Part shown: positions 9,391 to 18,113 of the stretch, in pieces
How positions within the stretch are numbered: position 1 is the first letter of the stretch
How the letters are laid out: each line of letters begins with the position of its first letter
DNA from: Bacteroidales bacterium
Lineage (GTDB): Bacteria > Bacteroidota > Bacteroidia > Bacteroidales > UBA10428
NCBI GenBank assembly: GCA_016933335.1
Contig: JAFGBD010000011.1
Span: 1-50,945, forward strand
Reading direction: 5' to 3'
Length of the DNA: 50,945 nt
The notes under the pieces: generated by a model
Told to the model about the DNA's origin: nothing
What the model saw: the letters and a program-made list of their open reading frames with translations, nothing else
Databases searched by the model: none
Translations under genes and position numbers: made by a program

Positions 9391-10074
9391 AATTATGATT
9401 CCACAAATGTGGGAATGCTGAAGCTAAACGGATATTTAAATTTTCTGGATAAAGATTTTATAACGGCTATTAAATCTTTTGAAAACTGTATATCATTGAA
9501 TGATACTTCCAATTTTACATATAAATACCTTGGGTATAGTTATTTCAAAACTGAGGAATATCAAAAAGCCAAGGACTATTTGGAAAAGGCCTTCCAGAAA
9601 GATACTTCCAATGTTGAATTATGCTATTTACTTGGTTTATCATGTAATTATTCAGTATATAAAGAACTGGGAATTCAATATCTGAGTAAAACTATTGAAT
9701 TAGCAACGCCATCATCAGAATTTCTATCCCAGGTTTATCAAGACTTTGCCGCAGCGAATACTGGATTTTACAAATATGAAGAAGCATTGGAAGCATATTT
9801 GAAAGCCTATGAATTAAATCCTAATGATACTTTGTTAATATTTAAAATCGCCAGTCATTATGATAATTGGATAAAGGACAAAGATAAAGCCCTAATATAT
9901 TACCAAATATTTATGAAAACACGTCCAAAAGAAAAAAAACCATTGCCTAAAATGCCAGTACCCGGAGGAATAGTTGTTTCCTATTATGATTATGTTGAAA
10001 GGCGAATGGGAGAAATAAAAGAAGAATTATTCTGGCAAAGAGAAAAACATGATGCTCCCTCAACTAAACAATAA
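9391..10074 (+). pseudogene. TPR-repeat protein, 3' part, in the same frame after the stop
   Basis: Reading straight on after the TAA gives NYDSTNVGMLKLNGYLNF and then further TPR units (YQKAKDYLEKAF, YEEALEAYLKAYELNP), ending at 10074. The first internal ATG is at 9415 and a GTG lies at 9409. This half has no signal peptide of its own, so if translated separately it would stay in the cytoplasm. Joined to the upstream half, it would make one exported protein of about 440 residues from the TTG start. The S41 peptidase gene starts four bases after its stop, so the two were probably co-transcribed. Confidence 0.7.
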
Positions 10075-10078
10075 TACA

Positions 10079-11392
10079 ATGAAGAAAATAATATTTTGTA
10101 TTACACTACTTTACAGTTGTCAGTTATTTTCCCAACCGCTCACTATTGAACAAGTCAGGGCAGATATTGATTCGGTTATATCGGTTTTGACAAGTATTCA
10201 TCCAACATTTAGTGAATCATTAAAAAAGCAGGAATTATTTCTTGTAAGGGATACCATTAGCAACTCAATGACAAACTATGCTTTGTTTAAGACTCTTCAA
10301 CCTTTAATAGCTTTGGACGGTCATACTACTTTGCAATTTAATGGGGAGGTCGTACCAAAAACAGAAAATCCCCTTTTGCCATTTGAAACCATCATTTTTC
10401 AAAACAAGTTATATGTTAAATCAAATCTTTCAAAAGATACTTCAATCGTTACAGGGTGTGAAATAATGAAAATTAATAAAGAAAAAGCTTCGATTGCAAT
10501 AGAAAATATTCTTAAGTATATACCCGGTGAAAAAATTGAAAACAAAATTCGAAAATTGGATAATAATGGTTTTGCCAATTGGTACAGATTAGTTTATGGG
10601 AATTACGAAACATTTGAGATAGAATATAAAAGCCAGGATGGAATAAAAACAACCATGTTTGAAGGTGCTCACTGGAAACAATTTCCAAAATACGAAAAGA
10701 AGTCATTAAAATTCAAAATTATTGATAGTGATATTGCCTATTTAGAAGTTGGAAGGTTTAGTAATCCGAAAAAATTCCTTTCATTTATTGATTCAGTCTT
10801 TTTAGAAATAAAGAATCAGCATATTGATAACCTGATTATTGATATAACCCAGGGTGGTGGTTTTAGTATGTTAGCTGATTCTCTATTGAGCTATATCACA
10901 GAAAAACCATATCGTGAACTCGAAAAAAAGAAGATTAAAATTAGCAAGGAAACACAGGAATACATAAACGAAATAAGGGAAAATGGAGAGCAAAAAGGTG
11001 AGTATTTTGTTTTTACTAAAAAGCTCCAATCACCCGTAAAAAGACCAAATCATTTTAGTGGTAATGTTTACATTTTAACAAGCCCAAAAGCATATTCGGC
11101 CTCCACGATGTTTGTAGCAATGGCAAAATGTTATTCAAGTTCGATAATTGTAGGAGAAGAAACAGGACAGCCATTGATAAGCAATGGAGATATTAGCCGA
11201 CATGAATTGCGTAACTCCGGCATGAATTTATATACGAGTCATTCGATATATTATTTGCCATGTGCTGAAAATGAGCAAGATGGCGTAAAACCGGATATCG
11301 AAGTAAAAATGACCTTAAATGACTTATTAAACGATAATAACAAGTATCTGGAATATACGGTCGATTTAATAAAACAACAAGAAAATGAATAA
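10079..11392 (+). CDS. Exported S41-family (C-terminal processing) peptidase
   Basis: I place the start at the ATG at 10079 because it begins a clean signal peptide (about 1-19, ending LFSQ). An in-frame ATG at 10049 lies inside the preceding TPR gene. The 437-residue product has an N-terminal helical region and a C-terminal S41 fold. SPKAYSAST at 335-343 holds the likely nucleophile S342, and GEETGQPL follows about 20 residues later. A canonical PDZ domain is not obvious, so this resembles the non-PDZ S41 proteins common in Bacteroidota. It should cleave proteins in the periplasm or outside the cell. The neighbouring TPR protein may be a partner or substrate, which is only inferred. Confidence 0.85.
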   Translation: MKKIIFCITLLYSCQLFSQPLTIEQVRADIDSVISVLTSIHPTFSESLKKQELFLVRDTISNSMTNYALFKTLQPLIALDGHTTLQFNGEVVPKTENPLLPFETIIFQNKLYVKSNLSKDTSIVTGCEIMKINKEKASIAIENILKYIPGEKIENKIRKLDNNGFANWYRLVYGNYETFEIEYKSQDGIKTTMFEGAHWKQFPKYEKKSLKFKIIDSDIAYLEVGRFSNPKKFLSFIDSVFLEIKNQHIDNLIIDITQGGGFSMLADSLLSYITEKPYRELEKKKIKISKETQEYINEIRENGEQKGEYFVFTKKLQSPVKRPNHFSGNVYILTSPKAYSASTMFVAMAKCYSSSIIVGEETGQPLISNGDISRHELRNSGMNLYTSHSIYYLPCAENEQDGVKPDIEVKMTLNDLLNDNNKYLEYTVDLIKQQENE

Positions 11393-11531
11393 AATAAAAA
11401 CTATCAAGATAATGTGGGATAATGGCCAGCAGGTAATACGGTATATAGTTAATTGGCGAGACAGTTATTCTGTAAGAACAATATGACAGGATTTCCATAT
11501 ATACTTATTTACAAAATAACAATAATAAAAA

Positions 11532-11873
11532 ATGAAAAAATTGTATTTATGCCTTGCATTTGTATTTACTATTCTAAGAATAACAAATGCGCAGGAGCCA
11601 ATTAATCAATTGCCAAAAAATGCAAAATTAATTAGTCAATCATGTGATCAAAATGACTTATACATTTCATTACTAGACCTGGATAATGATGAGCTGGTTA
11701 TCCTAAGATATGGTTATAAGACACAAGGTATAATAGGTTCGACTTATGGACTCAAACTGGTAATTAGGACAGGAATTAAAATTGACCCTAAAATACAAGA
11801 CTGTGTCAAAGGGTCTGATTCTCCTTTCAAAGAAGAGGAAAAACCAACTCAAAACACTGATACAAATGAATAA
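11532..11873 (+). CDS. Small secreted protein of unknown function
   Basis: The 113-residue frame starts with a convincing signal peptide (MKKLYLCLAFVFTILRITNAQ), giving a mature protein of about 92 residues. That part has two cysteines about 70 residues apart (QSCDQ and QDCVK), which could form a disulfide. It ends in a charged, low-complexity tail (EEEKPTQNTDTNE). I recognise no family. It is the last gene of the A+T-rich block and lies 139 bases after the S41 peptidase gene. The intervening bases hold no clear promoter. It reads like a real gene because of the signal peptide and codon use matching its upstream neighbours. Confidence 0.65.
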   Translation: MKKLYLCLAFVFTILRITNAQEPINQLPKNAKLISQSCDQNDLYISLLDLDNDELVILRYGYKTQGIIGSTYGLKLVIRTGIKIDPKIQDCVKGSDSPFKEEEKPTQNTDTNE

Positions 11874-12066
11874 CCAATATATTGTTATTAGTCTGTGTAT
11901 ATATAAGCCATGTAAAGTATAAAGTGAATTTGCAGGTCAGCTATTCAATTAAAATTTTCTGATAGTGACAGTATAGAGCCTTGAAATCCCGCACGGTGTT
12001 TATTGCTGACCGTTTAAGTTAATGGATTTTTGCATTAGCAGCCCTTTTGTCCTCTTTAATAATATC

Positions 12067-12342
12067 TCAGCTGCCCAGATCAAACATATTGGCAATATCA
12101 TATTTCGAAAGTGCCCTGAATGCGATCATGGTCTCGGTTTTGATGATACCGCCGATCTGGGTAATTTTATCCGTAATTAAGTCCGCCAGTTTTTCATTGG
12201 TGGATACCCTTATCAAGGCAATCAAATCGTAACGTCCGCTCACCGAGAAGACCTCGGTTATTCCTTCCATCCCTGCCAGCTGTTCGCCAACAGAATTGAT
12301 CTTACTCCTTTCGACATTCAACATAACTAAAGCTGTTGTCAT
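12067..12342 (-). CDS. Stand-alone Lrp/AsnC-type RAM (ligand-binding) domain protein
   Basis: The 91-residue product aligns with the C-terminal effector and oligomerisation domain of Lrp/AsnC regulators (AsnC_trans_reg). The pattern includes VSGRYDLIALIRV and a central IGGIIKTETMIAF segment. The DNA-binding helix-turn-helix half is absent and no upstream in-frame sequence could supply it. Stand-alone RAM proteins form oligomers that bind amino acids and may modulate full-length Lrp proteins. An unusually good ribosome-binding site (AGGAGAT, eight to nine bases before the ATG) precedes it, which is notable in a phylum that seldom uses them. It is the last of four same-strand genes, but the hairpin at 12441 separates it from them. 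Confidence 0.88.
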   Translation of the reverse strand: MTTALVMLNVERSKINSVGEQLAGMEGITEVFSVSGRYDLIALIRVSTNEKLADLITDKITQIGGIIKTETMIAFRALSKYDIANMFDLGS

Positions 12343-12440
12343 TTTTTTGATCTCCTATTGGTTTATTCATATATTTTACGAGTTTCTTTTAAGGCACATT
12401 TTTTTTTGTATCGAAGAATTTATTATCTCCATCTTTATTA

Positions 12441-12469
12441 ACTGGCGCAAGCATTTTGCTTGTGCCAGT
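12441..12469 (-). terminator. Strong hairpin 3' of the PPC-domain lipoprotein gene
   Basis: A 13-bp stem (one G-T wobble) with a TTT loop lies eight bases past the lipoprotein stop codon. No clean T-run follows on either strand, so it may act as an RNA-stabilising end or a weak terminator rather than a classical intrinsic one. Confidence 0.55.
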
Positions 12470-12476
12470 ATTGCAA

Positions 12477-13040
12477 TTATCTCCACCGCCAATTGTCAAA
12501 CCGGCTCATATCCAGGTCATCATCCAGCACACCGATGGAAATGATCAGAAAAGTATAAGCCAGTGTACCTTTCTCAAGATGTCCACCGATGGTGGTATTC
12601 AGATCAGACAGTGTGATATGGGCATGCACCCTGCCGTTGAAGATAAAACCATTGATGTTAAGTACATCAAACGGGCCTTCTTCTTCGGCAAAAGCATTGA
12701 CAGTGGGAAACTCCGTTGTTTCACTCACTGAATGAATATGATAAGAGATGACCGAACCTATCCCGTGCAGAATAACCCCGTTTTTGATTCCTTCTTTCTG
12801 AACCGCCTCATTCAGTCCCTCCAGCAAGTCGGTTTTGTTCTTCAGCCTGACAACGACAATGCGTTTCACATCAGCGGTGAGTGTATAGACAGACGGGACT
12901 GTGTCATGAATCTCTGCGGTAATTTCACTATCATAAACTGCCTGGGTTTCATCAGATTTATTTGAAGCAGTTTTGCAGGAGATTAACATTAGTACCAATC
13001 CTGTGAAAAGGACTATCATCTGAAAGGTATTTCTTTTCAT
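12477..13040 (-). CDS. Exported lipoprotein with PPC/DUF296 domain
   Basis: The frame opens further upstream, but the ATG at 13040 starts a clear lipoprotein signal (MKRNTFQMIVLFTGLVLMLISC, written here only to mark the lipobox LISC). The product is 187 residues. From about residue 60 it matches the PPC (DUF296) fold, with the RIVVVRLKNKTDLLEGL opening, a GIGSV turn, and the histidine-bearing HAHITLSD and GGHLEKG motifs that give this family a metal- or ligand-binding site. Such domains are usually cytoplasmic and, in plants, attached to AT-hooks. A lipid-anchored form is unusual. Its function is unknown. The adjoining genes on the same strand are a small membrane protein and a ferredoxin. 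Confidence 0.82.
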   Translation of the reverse strand: MKRNTFQMIVLFTGLVLMLISCKTASNKSDETQAVYDSEITAEIHDTVPSVYTLTADVKRIVVVRLKNKTDLLEGLNEAVQKEGIKNGVILHGIGSVISYHIHSVSETTEFPTVNAFAEEEGPFDVLNINGFIFNGRVHAHITLSDLNTTIGGHLEKGTLAYTFLIISIGVLDDDLDMSRFDNWRWR

Positions 13041-13078
13041 GGCATTTGTTTTTGTTATGGGATAAATTTTCTGTTGAA

Positions 13079-13432
13079 TCAACTCCAGTATTCCTTTATG
13101 CCGGCCGACAGATAATACATATATACAATTACTATGAATACGTCCATGGCATAGGAATAGGCAGGTGTGAAAGCAACGGATAAGGTAATGATAAGATGCC
13201 CGATCCAGGATAACAGACACAGCAGTATCATCACAAATAAAAACCAATTACCCGCCTGGGCAGTATTGTAAAGAAAATAGACCGAGGAAAGTACAAGTGA
13301 TACCTCAAAAATGATACCCAGTATCTTTGATGAGAAGGATGAGTTGAAGGAGGGGATCACGCTTCCGAAATACAAGAACAACAGTGATGACAGAACAGTG
13401 ATAATACCCAAAACAAAAGCTGTCTTTTTCAT
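13079..13432 (-). CDS. Small four-helix integral membrane protein, unknown function
   Basis: Starting at the ATG at 13432, the 117-residue product is almost wholly hydrophobic. It has four membrane segments: about 4-24, 33-52, 59-80 and 87-108. It ends in a short YYLSAGIKEYWS tail. A GTG two codons upstream is a less likely start. The spacing to the downstream lipoprotein gene is 38 bases, so they may be co-transcribed. I recognise no family or catalytic motif. A small membrane partner for the lipoprotein is conceivable from position only. Confidence 0.7.
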   Translation of the reverse strand: MKKTAFVLGIITVLSSLLFLYFGSVIPSFNSSFSSKILGIIFEVSLVLSSVYFLYNTAQAGNWFLFVMILLCLLSWIGHLIITLSVAFTPAYSYAMDVFIVIVYMYYLSAGIKEYWS

Positions 13433-13488
13433 AAACACAAATTTTTATTGATTTACGAACGACAAGTTACAAAAAGCTTTTGAATATA

Positions 13489-13677
13489 TTATTCGTATTT
13501 TATTACCTCAACGGGACAGCTTTCAGCAGCTTCTTTAATCTGTTCTTCATAATTGCTGTAATCAACTCCCTCAATCACGCTGGCTTCATCATCCAGCTTA
13601 AAGACCTCCGGGCAGATTTCTTCGCACAACCCGCAGGCAGTACATCCTTCCTCAATCCATACTTTAGTTATTGCCAT
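13489..13677 (-). CDS. Single-cluster [4Fe-4S] ferredoxin
   Basis: The 62-residue protein has one ferredoxin motif, C12-x2-C15-x2-C18 followed by C22-P, and a distant C54-P. In monocluster ferredoxins the first three cysteines and the distant one bind the cluster, while the C22-like residue is not a ligand. Acidic residues dominate the surface, typical of a soluble low-potential electron carrier. No partner oxidoreductase is adjacent, so its redox pathway is not evident. A TAnnTTTG-type -7 element lies 23 bases before the start codon on the same strand. The length matches the family. Confidence 0.93.
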   Translation of the reverse strand: MAITKVWIEEGCTACGLCEEICPEVFKLDDEASVIEGVDYSNYEEQIKEAAESCPVEVIKYE

Positions 13678-13699
13678 GATCTTATTCTTTATGTGTAAA

Positions 13700-13707
13700 C
13701 AAAGTTA
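13700..13707 (-). promoter_or_regulatory. -7 promoter element (TAACTTTG) of the ferredoxin gene
   Basis: On the minus strand the octamer TAACTTTG fits the Bacteroidota -7 consensus TAnnTTTG exactly and lies a short leader before the ferredoxin ATG. No TTTG -33 element is found at the usual 19-21-base spacing, so the match is only half a promoter. Confidence 0.4.
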
Positions 13708-13779
13708 AGCAATAATGACTCAAAATTGGTGCCAAATATTGCACTTCTGAAAAAATGGCTTCTTATCCTCTGGTTTTAA

Positions 13780-16608
13780 TTATTGTATCATCAAATCGAC
13801 TGAATACTCCGGAATCACTCTAAGGTTACGGATATCTGTTACTCCAGTATCCTCTGTGGCAGGCGGCCTTTCAAAATATATCCGGTAACCTGGTTCAAGA
13901 GGATATATTTCAAACCGCAGCTGGTGATTTTCAGCCTGCGTACCCAGACGTTTCAGTTCTATCGGCCAGTGTGTGCCGTTATTGAAATTATCCGATATCA
14001 GCCTGTGCCCAAGAAAGCAGCGTCCTTTATCTCCGGCATAATCCAAATGAAGGTAGAGATTATTCAGTCCGTTCATAAAATCTCCGGGAATGGCAAGCGA
14101 CCATTCTGAATACTCCGGCACAAATGAACCGGTTTCCGGCGAACGTGGTTTGAGGATTTCAGGCTCATGCAGATTCATAATGTTATCTCCCGGGACAGGG
14201 ATCAGATACGTTTCGGTGGTCAGCCATGACTGATCTGAATACAATTCAATCTTATCAGAATTGAAATATGCAATAGATATTTTGGCTACAAAGGCAGCGT
14301 CTCCTGAACTAAAAGGAAAATCCAGCATCAGCAGGTTTTCATTTTTCAGAACATATCCTGTGATATCAAGCCTGTTTACCATCCCGGCAGATATATCCTG
14401 GTTGATCCATCGTTGATTCAGATTAAGATTGCATTGATTTTCAGTATACAGGTATAATACAGCCGACCTGATTTCAGAAGGATTGCCCAGGCTGAATTCT
14501 TTGATAAATAATTTGTGATACAGCCTGTTTTCTGAATTCACCAGCTCAACCGTTGATTTCAGCCAGCTGGCGCCGTCGAACAGCTCTTTTTTTTCTATCC
14601 TGGCTACAACCTGTCTTTGAGGAATCATTATCCTGAATTGAGCATAATCACCGGCCGGTTCCACCTTTATAAAATGCTCATTTGTTTGAATGCTTGCATT
14701 TTCTGTAAGAACAATCAGCTTCATTTCCGGTGATCTGCCATAAAGATGAAGTTTCTTATCGTTTAAGTACAGGTTGGCATCAGAGATAAAAACAATATTT
14801 CTACCCTGTGATTTAAATACCCATACCTGTTCTGATTCAATGCCGGATAGTATAATGATTTTCTGCAGTTTATTATTTGCGTTTCGGATGGTAACAGACT
14901 GTCTGATGCATGTCTTAAGCCCGGTCAGTATATATCTGCCATTCTTACGGTTGATCGTTCCGCTTGTCGACGCTAACGACTCAATGGTTGATTCATCAAA
15001 GCTTAATTCCGGCTCAATACCTTTGTTCTGAATAAAGATCCAGTCTGTCCGGTTTTCCTGTTCAATCCTGCATAAAGGCTGGACAGTGGCATATTTCAGC
15101 AGGGTGCCATCCAGATCAAGATTGACCGGCCAGATGAAGATACAACTATCCGGAACATCAACAGGCACTGAGGGAAAAACAACCTGTTCGTCAGGCAGCC
15201 GAATGCTGAATTGTAATTTTTTTTGCACCGGCTTGCGAATACCGCGGTAGTAATTCATTCCGAATAAGAATCCTGAATTGCCATTCACCCGCATCGCATA
15301 CTGTAATCTCTCTTTGCTGTTCTGGTTATCCGGGATAACAGGGATCATCGGGGCAAGCACAGATCCGAATTCATTCAGAAAATAATGCAGCTTTTTCACC
15401 TGGTGGTATGAAGGTGCCAGCTCTCCTGTTTCCCTGATAGCAGCCTGAAAATCGTACGAAATATCAGGATATTCATTCCAGTAAGCCGTTTCATCCCTGT
15501 TTTCTTCCATGGTAGTATAGGTTCCGACCGGATTGATCCCCCCTGCAAAGACATAATATCCCGGAAGGTTGCTTCCTAATCCGGTCTTTACAGTTGCGAT
15601 GGCCAGTCCGTCTATGTCACTGAGCACAGGCCTGCGGTGCCCGGAAATCTGGTTCCCGATACCCAGCTCGCACGTAAAATACGGATAGCTGGAATAGTCC
15701 TGAATGTAACTCCTGTTTCTTCTTACAGGTTCATTGCCAATGCTTTCATCGTTCATAGGTGCTTCGAAAGAATAATTCGGGTTATCATCTATCTTATCAA
15801 TATGCGTTGCCCATGGTTCGGCCGGATAACCTCCCCACAGCGGGATGACCTCATCCTGCGGAACCGAAGCATTGCCCCACCCTGTAACCGTGTACATGGG
15901 CACATCAATGCCATGTCTGAGAGCTGTCCGTTTCAGCCATAAGATATGTTCCTCTCCCTGTGGTCCGCGCCGGTACTCATTTTCGAACTGTATGCCAATC
16001 ACCGGTCCGCGATCCTTATAAAGTAATCCTTCCAATTGCTTTGATATCTCTCCGTATAACCTGTCAACATAATGCTGATAAACCGGATGATCCGACCTGT
16101 CGGTAAGATACTTCTTTGCAAGGATCCAGTCAGGTGTGCCTCCGTTCCGTACTTCTCCGTGGCACCAGGGTCCGATCCTGGGATAAACCCACAGATCGTG
16201 TTTCCGGCACAACTTAATAAAAGCACGTAAATCTTTGTTTCCTGTCCAGTCAAACTGCCCTTCAATTTCCTCGTGATGAATCCAGAAGACATAGCATGCA
16301 ATGATACTGATACCGTTAGCCTTCATTTTAAGGATAGCATCCTCCCATTGTTCCTTCGGATATCTTGAATAATGTATCTCTCCCATCACCGGGATAACCG
16401 GCTTACCTCCGACAGTCATATAAATGTTATTGATAATGATTTCCCTGCCTGAAGGGCCCGGGTCTCCCATTTTCAGATGGCCCGACCTGATCTCCCTCAA
16501 AGTTTTGATGGCATCTATCCGAATGTGATGCTGGCCATAACAGGGATAAAAGCTTACCATTGAATATAAGAATAAAATGACTGCTGCCTTGCGATTAAAT
16601 GATTTCAT
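13780..16608 (-). CDS. Secreted GH35 beta-galactosidase-like glycoside hydrolase
   Basis: The 942-residue protein has a signal peptide (about 1-25, ending CYGQ). Its GH35 catalytic TIM barrel begins near residue 60. Family hallmarks are PVMGEIHYSRYP (73-84), the FWIHHEEIEGQFDW segment (108-121) and RIGPWCHGE (144-152). IGIQFENEY at 204-212 contains the likely acid/base E211, and E314 in FTCELGIG is the likely nucleophile. C-terminal beta-sandwich domains follow from about residue 420 to the end. It should hydrolyse terminal beta-linked galactose or a related sugar from polysaccharides. It follows a BNR_4 beta-propeller gene on the same strand, with no SusC/SusD pair nearby. The length is above that of typical single-domain GH35 enzymes. 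Confidence 0.9.
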   Translation of the reverse strand: MKSFNRKAAVILFLYSMVSFYPCYGQHHIRIDAIKTLREIRSGHLKMGDPGPSGREIIINNIYMTVGGKPVIPVMGEIHYSRYPKEQWEDAILKMKANGISIIACYVFWIHHEEIEGQFDWTGNKDLRAFIKLCRKHDLWVYPRIGPWCHGEVRNGGTPDWILAKKYLTDRSDHPVYQHYVDRLYGEISKQLEGLLYKDRGPVIGIQFENEYRRGPQGEEHILWLKRTALRHGIDVPMYTVTGWGNASVPQDEVIPLWGGYPAEPWATHIDKIDDNPNYSFEAPMNDESIGNEPVRRNRSYIQDYSSYPYFTCELGIGNQISGHRRPVLSDIDGLAIATVKTGLGSNLPGYYVFAGGINPVGTYTTMEENRDETAYWNEYPDISYDFQAAIRETGELAPSYHQVKKLHYFLNEFGSVLAPMIPVIPDNQNSKERLQYAMRVNGNSGFLFGMNYYRGIRKPVQKKLQFSIRLPDEQVVFPSVPVDVPDSCIFIWPVNLDLDGTLLKYATVQPLCRIEQENRTDWIFIQNKGIEPELSFDESTIESLASTSGTINRKNGRYILTGLKTCIRQSVTIRNANNKLQKIIILSGIESEQVWVFKSQGRNIVFISDANLYLNDKKLHLYGRSPEMKLIVLTENASIQTNEHFIKVEPAGDYAQFRIMIPQRQVVARIEKKELFDGASWLKSTVELVNSENRLYHKLFIKEFSLGNPSEIRSAVLYLYTENQCNLNLNQRWINQDISAGMVNRLDITGYVLKNENLLMLDFPFSSGDAAFVAKISIAYFNSDKIELYSDQSWLTTETYLIPVPGDNIMNLHEPEILKPRSPETGSFVPEYSEWSLAIPGDFMNGLNNLYLHLDYAGDKGRCFLGHRLISDNFNNGTHWPIELKRLGTQAENHQLRFEIYPLEPGYRIYFERPPATEDTGVTDIRNLRVIPEYSVDLMIQ

Positions 16609-16761
16609 AGCATCGTTATATTGAATTTAATCACACAAGTGATGACGTTTTCGAATTTTGAATTCATGTAATCTCTATCTGTTCCCACCGTGTGAATGCA
16701 TACTGTCAATACGGATGATTACTATATCATAAAAACTGATACCCTTTTATAAATACCCTTT

Positions 16762-18066
16762 TTAAGGTTTCCATTCGAGAATATAAACAGGTTGCGGATC
16801 CGTTAATTCCATCTGTTCTGCATCACCCTGTCCCACCTTCTGAACAAAAATATGCAGCAGCTCATAATTTCTCCATAGCTCACTGTCGTATGTCGGCTCC
16901 CAGTCGCCAACAGAAAAACCGGTTAAATCTCTGTATTCCCAGATATTCGACGATAAATCCTTACAAACAGCCAGTGAAACCCGGTTTTGGCGTTCCGTAT
17001 CACGAAAGATCATGACCGGCTGTAATCCGTCTTTCTCTGTCACAATAACCTGGGGCCTTGAGACCGGAATTTTTTTGGTTCCCCCGCCGCTCAATGAAAA
17101 CGGTGTCGTACGCCGCGATACCTGTAATGTTTTCCAGCCATCATCCCTGTAAACAAGAAAATACTGAGGTACATCTGTCCCATATGGACTCCAGTATGTG
17201 ACAATATAAGGCCTCCCCTGTGAATCCGCCGTCATTGAGGTCTGGTTGATCAGCCCGCTTTTTTGAGGGATCCTGCATGCATATTCTGCTGTAGCTGATG
17301 TGATCGGCAAAGTATAGACTGTTCCGTCGGATTTTTTCCAGGTGATGCCTCCGTCATCCGAATTTGCATAACACAGGTCATGATTGGAAGCCACATCCGG
17401 ACTTTCTCTCCATACCCAGGAAAGGTGAATGGTTCCATACTTGTCAATACAGGCCTGCCAGTATGCATTTCTTTCATTTTCACCATCAATGAGAACATCA
17501 TGCAGCCTGCTCCATTTCTCTGTTTTCAGGCTGTAACGGTTCATTGAAAGGTTACCGCTGCCTGAAGCACCCGACCGGTACATAAAAATCAGGTCACCGT
17601 CAGGCAACCTGTAAAACTCAGGATAACTGATACATTTTTCGTCTTCGCCTGTCATCGGAATTTTGGGTGTTAAATCCAAAGAAAAAGCTTTTGTGCTCTT
17701 CACATAATTCAGCGGATCGTTATGATGATTCCATGCAATATGCAGGCAGCCCCTGCCATCTGTCATGATGCTGATAGAATTGTGAGCATCTTTTACATCA
17801 CCCTGAAAGGATGTTTTTTTGATGGTCCACCTGTCAGTGTGAAGCCTCCGCTTTGCCAGGATCATAAATCCCGAAGAATCGTAGAAGGCAGTAAACTGTT
17901 TGTGTTTATGTGTGACAACCGAATTTTTGCGAAATATAACAGTATTGACGGATGTGTTTGACCAGCCCTCCCCAATTGCTGTCAATCTCTGTGCATCTGC
18001 CGGAGAAACACTTAATATCACTATAGATAAGCAGATGATCCAATGAAATGCAAGGATTATATTCAT
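16762..18066 (-). CDS. Secreted BNR_4-type beta-propeller protein, possible polysaccharide lyase
   Basis: The 434-residue product has a signal peptide (about 1-25, ending ADAQ). The repetitive sequence is typical of a seven-bladed propeller. The segment AHNSISIMTDGRGCLHIAWN followed by a histidine and PLNYVKS (about 90-125) is characteristic of the BNR_4 family (PF15892). That family includes ulvan-lyase-type enzymes of PL24/PL25 as well as uncharacterised proteins. Histidines in this segment could be catalytic, but I cannot assign a substrate. It lies 153 bases before the GH35 gene on the same strand, so a joint role in degrading one glycan is plausible. Confidence 0.8.
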   Translation of the reverse strand: MNIILAFHWIICLSIVILSVSPADAQRLTAIGEGWSNTSVNTVIFRKNSVVTHKHKQFTAFYDSSGFMILAKRRLHTDRWTIKKTSFQGDVKDAHNSISIMTDGRGCLHIAWNHHNDPLNYVKSTKAFSLDLTPKIPMTGEDEKCISYPEFYRLPDGDLIFMYRSGASGSGNLSMNRYSLKTEKWSRLHDVLIDGENERNAYWQACIDKYGTIHLSWVWRESPDVASNHDLCYANSDDGGITWKKSDGTVYTLPITSATAEYACRIPQKSGLINQTSMTADSQGRPYIVTYWSPYGTDVPQYFLVYRDDGWKTLQVSRRTTPFSLSGGGTKKIPVSRPQVIVTEKDGLQPVMIFRDTERQNRVSLAVCKDLSSNIWEYRDLTGFSVGDWEPTYDSELWRNYELLHIFVQKVGQGDAEQMELTDPQPVYILEWKP

Positions 18067-18113
18067 CTGGAATTTACGTTACCGGTTGACTGATTTATAA
18101 AAACAAAAACTAC

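Noticed and set aside
11874..12066. The 193-base gap after the small secreted protein gene as a possible RNA gene or terminator
   Set aside because: No clear hairpin with T-run, tRNA-like fold or promoter was found.
12067..12342. A full-length Lrp/AsnC transcription factor
   Set aside because: Only the C-terminal RAM domain is present, and the upstream bases have no helix-turn-helix in any frame.
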